From Athripsodes cinereus (Eukaryota > Arthropoda > Insecta > Trichoptera > Leptoceridae): DNA of 64,000 nucleotides. The DNA lies in NCBI GenBank assembly GCA_947579605.1, contig OX388305.1:19729542-19793541 (forward strand). Reading direction: 5' to 3'. Below, piece by piece: positions 56,356 to 64,000 of the stretch. Below the pieces are notes generated by a model. The model did not search any database. It was not told the origin of the DNA and was given only the letters and a program-made list of their open reading frames with translations. How positions within the stretch are numbered: position 1 is the stretch's first letter; each line of letters starts with the position of its first letter. The position numbers and the translations under genes are program-made.

Positions 56356-57519
56356 TGTAGGGAATAATGTCTTTTTTTTATATATTTAAAGAAATGTAGT
56401 GTCGTTATCTATTTATTTTCCTTAATCATAAGTAGTTTGAAATTATGTCCATATATTTAAAAGGGGAATTATCCTGTTTTGAATGAGACTATCGTATAAT
56501 ATATATACATTTTAAATTTGGTTGATTTTATTACATTTTTATGTGTACTATTTCATAAGCTATTTTTTTTATTTATTCAATTTGTAATTTGTTATGTATG
56601 TATGTGTGGTTATGTGTTGGTATGGGTAATGTTTTAATATTCACAACATTTTTTAATGCCATTGATACTCATGTAATAATTTAATATCTTCTTCCGCATT
56701 ATTGGAATCTATTGTGCATGGTTGTTGAATTTTGAGCGGAGTGTTGGTGTTTGTGTGTATTTGTGTTTCGATTATTGTTGCATGTTCGGGAGTATTGATT
56801 GATTGATGTTTACGCATACTATGATACTGCTTGGTTATACATACTACTATTATGTGATTTATTTTGTTTTATTTTACTGTACCTATTTATTTGTGATACC
56901 TAATTGAAATGTTTTAAATGATTAATATTTTTATTTTTGATTTGTTATGTTATTGTGTATACCTACACTTGCTCACACCAATTTTACAGTTTTTTTATTT
57001 GATAGGTTTTTTTTTTATTTTATTACCATCTTTTCGATAATATTTTTATGTCTAAACTAATTTGTATAGTTAAGAAAAGTTTATTATTGTTATGTTTTGT
57101 ATTGTGCCAACCTTACTTTTAAAAGGCCTGTGGGCCGTTGATGTATCAATAAATAAATAAATAAATAAATAAATAACACCTACAAGATAAACGATAAATC
57201 ACTGAAAATAATATTTTTACTTACATAGGTATGAAGTTTCAGATTAGGTATTATTTGAATGACCCAAAAGTAGACAATTGATTTTGCTGCGGTTAAAATA
57301 AACTTGACGCAGGTACGTAAGAACTTTTGCAAATTTTATCGAATAAATCACTGATACAAAATATTTCTTCCGTCAATTTAAGTCCAGCTTTAGCCTTTTT
57401 CGTGAAGTGTTTGGAAAAATTTAGGTCTCCTAATATTTTTATAGTTTTCAAGTGACCTGTAAAGGACAGGTGTTCTTTGAATATCACGTCTAGGATATAG
57501 AAAATGTACAAGTCAATGA

Positions 57520-57620
57520 AGACCCATCCTGACAATCCTATTTCAACTCATCCCATGAAAACTTTTGTGTTTATTATATGCTGCTAATCTGCAGGCTATC
57601 CCACTTTTGGTATAAATCGT
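57520..57620 (-). repeat. Dispersed repeat family A, copy
   Basis: Minus strand: accaaaagtgggatagcctg, cagattagcagcatataa and attgtcaggatgggtctt. It is part of the family with an altered middle. Confidence 0.5.
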
Positions 57621-57624
57621 GGAG

Positions 57625-58260
57625 TATAGATTTTTATTTATATCATCGTCATACAAAGATTACTATCATATTATGAATGTTAATTTAATGATGATGAAGA
57701 CGGATACAACGTTTCGTGGAATTGCCATTTCAAGGATTGCGGTAAGCTTTGCTGGAAATATAGATCCTTCATGGCATACGTACTTCATCATCAATAAGTA
57801 AAACTACCACAAAAATTTATATGTAAGGCTTAGAAGTTAAAGTAATTTCCGCACTTGATCACGCAATGCTTCTTTAAAAAAAATATCATCTACGGACTAC
57901 GGAGATTAAAATACAAGCTTGTAAAAATTCATTTTCAAAAGGTTCCATAAGTTCTATTCATAGTATCATGAATAATAATAGTATATACAATAAAACCTTT
58001 TTTCTACAATATTGAATAAGTCAATAAAGCCATGATCTTCATTTTGCTGTTATTGCAAAAGTTCAAATTGCTATAGAAAAGTTTTGACAGCAGCAATATT
58101 ATCTTTGGTTGCGTTGTTTACAGAAATCAGTGCACCGGAATATCTATAACTCTTTTGCTAGAAAGAAAAGAGAAATAAATATAATAATGAATTTGCTTAT
58201 TATTCACTTGAGCGTAAGTTTTGTTATGAAAACTTGGTAAATCTTAGTAAATCGATTTCG
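57625..58260. other. No gene seen
   Basis: AT-rich, nothing recognised. Confidence 0.45.
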
Positions 58261-58261
58261 T

Positions 58262-58400
58262 ATTTTATTTATTTACTTATTCATTTTTTACTGTACATTG
58301 AAAACAAACAATTACATAGAAGGATAACATTCAAGTTGGATACAACCACTACAAAGAGGGCGAGTTTATTGCAAAGGCGTGATCTAGTCCAACTAATTCA
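58262..58400 (-). mobile_element. CR1-like 3' end only
   Basis: Begins tttatttatttacttattc and carries gggcgagtttattgcaaagg and ctagtccaactaattc, the core shared with 22478 and 61195. Confidence 0.6.
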
Positions 58401-58679
58401 AAAGTAACTAAATATTTTAAAATAAATTATCTGTCCTTTCTATCTGTCTTGTCGGGTCCCTCCGACGTAGACGATCACTTGAAGAAAATTTGTTTGTTCT
58501 GGGCAGTATGAAACAGCCCATACCGGTAAAGTTGATTTCTTCAACACCTCTGCGGCTTTCATTATCTTCACTAATTATTGTAAAATGGTATAGGTATTTT
58601 TCGCTTCACATTATGAAAATTCTCTCCGTGCATTGATTGTTCTACACAATACTTCAGCGTTCCTCACCACGTCACTCTA

Positions 58680-58805
58680 GGATATACTCAATATTCTTTG
58701 GTGGATCCGCATTTCAAATATTTTGTAAAGCATTATATATTAAGCATGAGGATCCATAGTTTGGCACCATACAGCAGAACTGACCATACTAAATATTTGA
58801 TGATT
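58680..58805 (-). pseudogene. RTE-type retrotransposon remnant
   Basis: Minus strand translates near 58790 as VWSVLLYGAKLWIL, the block that corresponds to VWSILLYGCETWTI in the RTE copy at 4.4 kb. Stops follow soon after. An old fragment. Confidence 0.45.
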
Positions 58806-58809
58806 ATTT

Positions 58810-60815
58810 GCCTGTGCTTCAAATTACGTAGTAAAAAATATAATAGGCATAAATCAGTGTAATCAATTAAAACTTTGAAGGTATGATTAAATTACATTTG
58901 TCTTCGAAATTTTGATAATAGAATAGAAAAAATATCCGTTCACCCGCAAATATTCAAATAATTTCAAAAGAAACGTTGAATGCCTTTCTCTTTTTCATTT
59001 AATGTGAAATGAGAAGGTGAATACCCATTTAATATTTTATTAAAACTCGTACATGTAAATATAAAATGTAAACAATAAAATTTTTCGGGAAAAAACTCGT
59101 CAAAAGTTCATGGCCGATGTGCTCATTTTAGGTGTATCTATGAATATATGTACAATATCATACATTTAAACTCTTCAATCTGCGGTTGTTTAGCCGATTT
59201 ATCGATTTATAAAAAACAAACTATAATTTTTTTATAAGGTAGATGGGTAGGAACCTACTGTTCGTTTCGGAATTGAAATTTGAAATTTTTCGCAATTTTA
59301 TAATAACAAAGAACATCGCATAAAGTTACATTATTTGAATTTGATAATGATTTATTGCTGAAGCCATATGTTGTGCTTGAATTAATAAATCTTAACAGTA
59401 CAAAGGATTACTGGGACTTACAAACTTCACTGTATTTGAATTATTGTTAAATTTTATTTAAATTAAATTAAATGTGAAATATTTTGTTTTCAACCTGGCG
59501 TCACCTTTGTGACAACTAAGACGCCAAAAAAAAAACAAGATTTTGAATGGATTTAGTCCGTTTCCTATCCCAATTATTGAAATTAATAAATATGTATACG
59601 ATTTGTGTTGATAAAAAACATTTGGGTATCATTTTTGTAAGTAATTTAGGTAGGCGCTATAAGATTTACATTTGTTTTTAATAAATATTTAGGTCATAAA
59701 AAATCAATATCATTATGAATCATATTATTTTTAAAGAAAATTTACGATCCAGATAAAAATAAGCCTATTATTAGTTAAAAAAAAATCGACACCTCTCGCG
59801 TATAAATCACAATTTAATCTTAATATTGAAAATTAGTTCGTTTTTTCAAAATTTATTACGTAAAATATGTAAAACCTCAAATCCAGGAAAGAGATAAAAA
59901 AAATTTACTCCATCTTTATGTTCATTTTATCAACAAAATTATGGTATAAATTGTGTATTGTGAGTGTATTATACATAAATGTGCCTATAAAACTGATACC
60001 TAAATAAAATGAAACATGTCAAAGAAAAACTAATTAACAAGGTAGTGCCTAATTTTTTTCTTTCTATTTAGAAGACTACTAACAGAACATTGTTTTCTAT
60101 TTTCTACCTATTGACCATAAATGCTTCTTCTATTTCGTACTAATATTGGACAAAACGTCTCGTCCATCTCTCTCAATGTTTACGGATTTCGAGTCGTCTC
60201 CATCCAATGTTCAATAATGTATCCGATTGTCTCTCTATCTTGGTAGTGACCTTTCCATGCTTTTCGTTTTATTTTTCAGTTAACATCCTAAGAGATTTAG
60301 TATAGGTACACTTCCCAATTGATTTTTTTGGATAAGTAACCTGCCTAGCTAGTATATTATTTACTGTATGTTATTTATAATTTTATTTGAATTTAAAATC
60401 AATTTTTATAAGGTTACTACCAAAAAATAAACTAAATATTTTTTTTGTTCGGGTATGTAATTCATTTCACTTCTTTTTTTTCTTACTCTGACACCTATCA
60501 GGAATAAATTTATTCCAAATTCAGGCCATGGGTTATCAACATTTTATATCAATCCTCCCTGGAGATACCTATAGTGTAAAACCATTTTCTTTATACCACA
60601 TTATTTAGTCGCCAATTTTATTAAGATTAATGTTGATTTTGTCATTTTTATAATAAATGAGGAACTTAGAGCCAGCGGTGCCTATCCAGTAATCTCAAAA
60701 TTGTTTAGTAACGCATATATTTTCCGTCAAATTATATAAATAAAGGATATAATGTTTATCGATGTATATTTACAATAAACCATTGTATGATATAAATATA
60801 ACCATATTTATGTAA
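58810..60815. other. No gene seen
   Basis: AT-rich. A patch at 60120-60270 may be a very old RTE fragment on the minus strand but cannot be supported. Confidence 0.4.
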
Positions 60816-60822
60816 TTTTAAA

Positions 60823-61143
60823 ACATGAAACTACCATAATATAAGGCTTAAAAAAGACAACTTCACCTTATTCGGTAGTGCCCCGGACGGGACATGAACC
60901 CGCATCCCTAACCTTGTCTCGAGGAGTGCTTTGTCCAATTAAGCTACCGGGCGACTTGCTGAAGGCTCCAATATTCTCTTTAATAAACCCCGATGACAGC
61001 TTCATGTGTAGGTATTGTTCTGAGATACCTAGAATGCTTCGCGACAAGGTTAGGGATGCGGTTTCAAGTCTCGTCCGGGGCACTATGGAATAAGGCGACG
61101 TTGTCTTTTCTAAGCCTTACATAATTATATGGTAGTTTCATGT
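60823..61143. mobile_element. Two tRNA-derived SINEs head to head (foldback)
   Basis: Left copy (minus strand) has a full tRNA-like head: A-box region GTAGCTTAATTGGACAAAGC (60947-60928) and B box GGGTTCATGTCCC (60901-60889), then body tccggggcact, ttgtcttttttaagcctta and end atggtagtttcatgt. The right copy (plus) has the same body and end, from gcgacaaggttagggatgcg to atggtagtttcatgt (61129-61143), but a shortened head. The arms of about 100 bp pair with few mismatches around a 115-base middle. Confidence 0.8.
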
Positions 61144-61194
61144 GTTAAATTTGAAAAATAGTAGGTATCTATACAATAGAAAAAAACATTATTA

Positions 61195-61262
61195 CAACTG
61201 AACACATAACTTTGTGCAATGGGCAAGTTTATCGCAGAAGCGCGATATCTTCCAACTAACCC
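61195..61262 (-). mobile_element. CR1-like 3' end, short
   Basis: tgtgcaatgggcaagtttat, cgcagaagcgcgat and atcttccaactaaccc nearly repeat 22560-22612. The outer microsatellite part is missing. Confidence 0.55.
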
Positions 61263-61264
61263 AA

Positions 61265-61830
61265 AGTATAATATTACAGTTATTTTTAGTATGCATCCTT
61301 GGAATAAGTTAAATCAAAAAACGTATGCCTAACTACAAATTTTTGTGACTATTTAATAGACACCTCTGGCTCTGAGTCTCTCAAGTGCGTAAAATAAAAA
61401 TGGGCTATTCAGAGATACAGAAATTATTGAATAAAGAAAAGTGTCCGTTTGTTGAACTAGGATATTTTAATAATATTTAAATCACATTTCTCAATGTCAC
61501 TACTTCAGTTGACGAAGGTACTGTTGTAAGGCCTACCTAACAACAAACATATAATGAATTTAAATACATTTTGTTCTTTACGGTTGAACAGTTACAATTT
61601 GTAAATTTCTTCTTGCAAAATATTTAATTATATTTTATTTTATTTTATACTTTTATATTTTATAACAATATATGACATTAGCCTTTTAAAAATATAGGTA
61701 CCTATGCCAGATATAAAAGTAGAAAAAGAAAGCATACATTAAAATAGATGACAGATGTAAAAAAAGAAAACATACCTACATATATATGGAAAAAACAAAT
61801 CATTTGTTTTAGTTTTACTTAAAATATTTT
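61265..61830. other. No gene seen
   Basis: AT-rich, nothing recognised. Confidence 0.45.
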
Positions 61831-61831
61831 A

Positions 61832-61880
61832 ATGATTAGTGACCTGGTTTCGATTTCGAAGTCATTGTCAAACTGATCAC
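61832..61880 (-). ncRNA. Decayed hammerhead ribozyme motif (HHR-5)
   Basis: Minus strand: stem I GUGAUCAGU (61880-61872), core UUGACAA (61871-61865), extra U (61864), stem II GACUUCGAAAUC (61863-61852, one mismatch), GAAA (61851-61848), stem III ACC-A-GGU (61848-61842), C at 61841, then ACUAAUCAU (61840-61832), which pairs with the first strand at eight of nine positions. The core differs from CUGACGA by two transitions (C3 to U, G8 to A), the second at a former CpG. These changes should abolish cleavage. Confidence 0.5.
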
Positions 61881-61904
61881 TTTATAAGTCGAAACCAGGC
61901 CGTG

Positions 61905-64000
61905 TTATTTTGATTTTGTAAGTACCACAAAGCAAGTATGAAATATTAGAGAACTGAAGTTTAAAAGCAAGTTTGGTGCGAATATTTTTCTGGTTGCAAA
62001 CTGGGCGTACTATGTATCTCTCCATTGTTTTAGTATCTAATAGAACGAAACGCTGGTTTCAATTTATTTAATCGTGGATTTCCACTTCTTTTGTAGGTAC
62101 CGATATTATAAATCAACTATTCTAATAATCTAGATTTGTATTTTTACATTGTGAAAATACATTTTTAGGATATTTGATATTGACACAATTAACTGCTAAC
62201 TTTTCACAATTGATTTTATAACTTGCTTGACATTTTCAAGAGAATAAAGTACTCGAGCTAGATAAATTGTGAAAAGTAAGAAATGTTTTGTGCTAGTGTT
62301 AAATAAATTATTATTGTTTAGGTATGTGTTTTTAATTTTTATGCAATACATTAATTTAAATTTATAAACAATTGCAATCGATAATTTTTTAACCTCAAAA
62401 TAAACGAGTAAGGGATGGAAAAGACAATTAAATGGATAAACATCTATATAACATATTTGTTTACTATATATTTAATTTCTAGCATATAAAAGTTACCGTA
62501 AATGATCAATCACAAAAAAAGTTATAATTTTGTATGGTATTAAGTATGTATTGTTGTCAATTGCAGCTGATTGAAAATAAAATTATCGAACATGAGTGTA
62601 TTGATGCGATCAAATCTGGTACAAACATAAAAAAATTGTTTAATACGGAGTTATTAATTAAATGAAACATAAGTTGTAGTATTTACTGTCATAAATTAGT
62701 TGAATCGTGCGTTTACATCCTTTTGAAAATTAATTTTACATGCATTTTTTGATACATTTTATTGATCAATATATCTCAGGATCAATCAAATATTGATTGT
62801 GATTGATTATTTATTTATTTTGATTAATATGGTACAAATTAGATGAAGGACATGTAAAATACAGATATGTGAGCAATATCTAATAATTTATTTATATTAT
62901 CGGTATACATGTACACAAGTTGTAGAATTCCAGAATTGGATAAATTGAAAAAAGTTTTGTTACAACGCAAAAGAAAGTATTTTCGATTTGTAAATCGTTA
63001 TTATTCTGACCTAAGTTGATTGAAAATGATCTTAAAAGTCAAAAGATGTCTTTCTCTCATTGTTTAATCTACTTATTGTACACGAAACGTTTGTTTTAAA
63101 AGCAATGAAATTAATCATCAGTCTTACTTTTAAACAGTGCATACTTCAGTGATAACATGCAAAATGAACCAGCCTCCTCCAATGAGAGCGTATGATCTTA
63201 GCGCTTTAAAATCCATGTGAAAGTAAAAGTACCTATATATTGTTAAAAAGTGACGTTGAATATTTAGATAATAATGCAAAGATTGAAGGTTTCAATACGC
63301 AATCTGTTAAATATATCATCCTACAACACGGGCTAGTACCATGACGTTTAATCGAGGTTTTCAATTGAATGTTTTTAGTTTCGAAAACAAGTGTCTTTGA
63401 ACGATATAGGATGATAGCTGGGTTGAACAATGAAAGTGTCACAAATGACGTTCTCGTAAGCTTGGTATAGAGAGTTAAATGTCTCTGATTTAAATGAAAC
63501 AATGCTGTTTGCCAAAGGAAAAGTGGGATAAATCGACTTATCGCCAAATCGAGTTTGATTTATTAATCACTAAATAAGGATAGTGAGTGTTGTGGAAAGG
63601 ATTTGTTAGGTAGATGAACTTAGGTACATAAGTTGTTAAATTCCGCATAAAAATGTCAAAAAAAATTCAAATATGTTGCACAGCCGAGAAAAAATTTGTT
63701 TCGCTTGTTTTTTGATGCAGTGTTTTTCAAATCATCTCTTATTTTATTTTGCACACAGAATGGTGTTGGTTTGGTCATGCCCAATAAAATTAATTGACTA
63801 AAAAAATATACTTTTACCATCAAAATAATATATTGACATCACAAAAAAAAACTTTTGAAATCTATTGTCATCAGTTATGCTAGTTTTTTTTCATGAAATA
63901 AATGTTTTTTTTTCTATTACTATTCTTATTATCACACGAAGGGTCGCACCTGATCTTTTATGTCAAAAAATATAACATTGCTTCCTATCTGAGTCGACGG
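61905..64000. other. No gene seen
   Basis: AT-rich to the end of the window. A family D fragment may lie at 63155-63200 (ccagcctcctccaatgagag). The minus-strand frame at 63233-63547 has no recognisable domain. Confidence 0.45.

Larger units (their letters stand above)
55590..57176 (+). mobile_element. Jockey-clade non-LTR retrotransposon, 5'-truncated
   Basis: C-terminal coding sequence to 56033, a long AT-rich 3' UTR with internal repeats, then aaaaggcctgtgggccgttg and an (aata)n tail to 57176. The 5' edge lies between 55545 and 55590. Confidence 0.75.

Noticed and set aside
60120..60270. Possible RTE fragment on the minus strand
   Set aside because: Only loose resemblance to the C-terminal block, with stops; not enough to call.
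60868..61093. Two overlapping 71-codon frames on opposite strands with matching start peptides
   Set aside because: They are the two arms of the SINE foldback read in both directions, not proteins.
63233..63547. 104-codon minus-strand frame near the window end
   Set aside because: No recognisable domain, promoter or splice context.

Overview
This is an AT-rich insect nuclear window, most likely intronic. It holds one convincing host coding exon (cadherin type, probably neural cadherin, plus strand, 50862-51008) with a good 3' splice site and 5' splice site. Everything else I can support is transposon, SINE, tandem repeat or foldback sequence, or AT-rich DNA in which I see nothing. There are no operons, ribosome binding sites or other bacterial features. 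The order of insect is not certain. The frequent taggtacctac motif, RTE tails with tacatacata next to a cgcggggtaggcag block, and R1, CR1 and Penelope elements suit Lepidoptera or Hemiptera; this is inference only.

Layout. 0-11 kb: a short hAT-type MITE (3634-4151), an RTE fragment (4365-4997), several copies of one dispersed repeat family (called family A here), and Penelope-like 3' tails. 11.3-16 kb: a 5'-truncated CR1-like retrotransposon on the minus strand with an open 508-residue reverse transcriptase frame, then an R1-clade element carrying a nested 89-bp insertion. 16-33 kb: hairpins, a tRNA-derived SINE, a near-perfect 80-bp palindrome, a degenerate tandem repeat and an R1 fragment scarred by an inverted 24-bp copy. 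32.7-35 kb: a second RTE copy, a Penelope-like element with a GIY-YIG endonuclease, and a jockey-type tail. 36-50 kb: RTE remnants, a 52-bp minisatellite, SINEs and a 98-bp tandem array ending in a Helitron-like hairpin. 50.5-64 kb: the cadherin exon, a 197-bp foldback, a complete but inactivated mariner (52485-53774), a jockey-type 3' end and a head-to-head SINE foldback.

The most interesting signal is a set of hammerhead ribozyme motifs. Four have an intact CUGANGA...GAAA core: 9406-9453 (-), 10796-10860 (-), 33992-34035 (+) and 41694-41751 (+). One more is decayed but has a strong stem I (61832-61880, -). Two others are weak (3199-3299, -, and 10101-10160, -). They share three habits: a short self-complementary stem III, a small or tetraloop-capped stem II, and one extra U between the core and stem II. 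One lies directly downstream of the Penelope GIY-YIG frame, which ties the set to Penelope-like elements. Two paralogous copies (10796 and 41694) differ in stem III by paired substitutions that keep the pairing. Hammerheads in Penelope-like elements are known, including small variants that cleave as dimers. What may be new is their density here, two of them lying on the sense strand of a probable cadherin intron.
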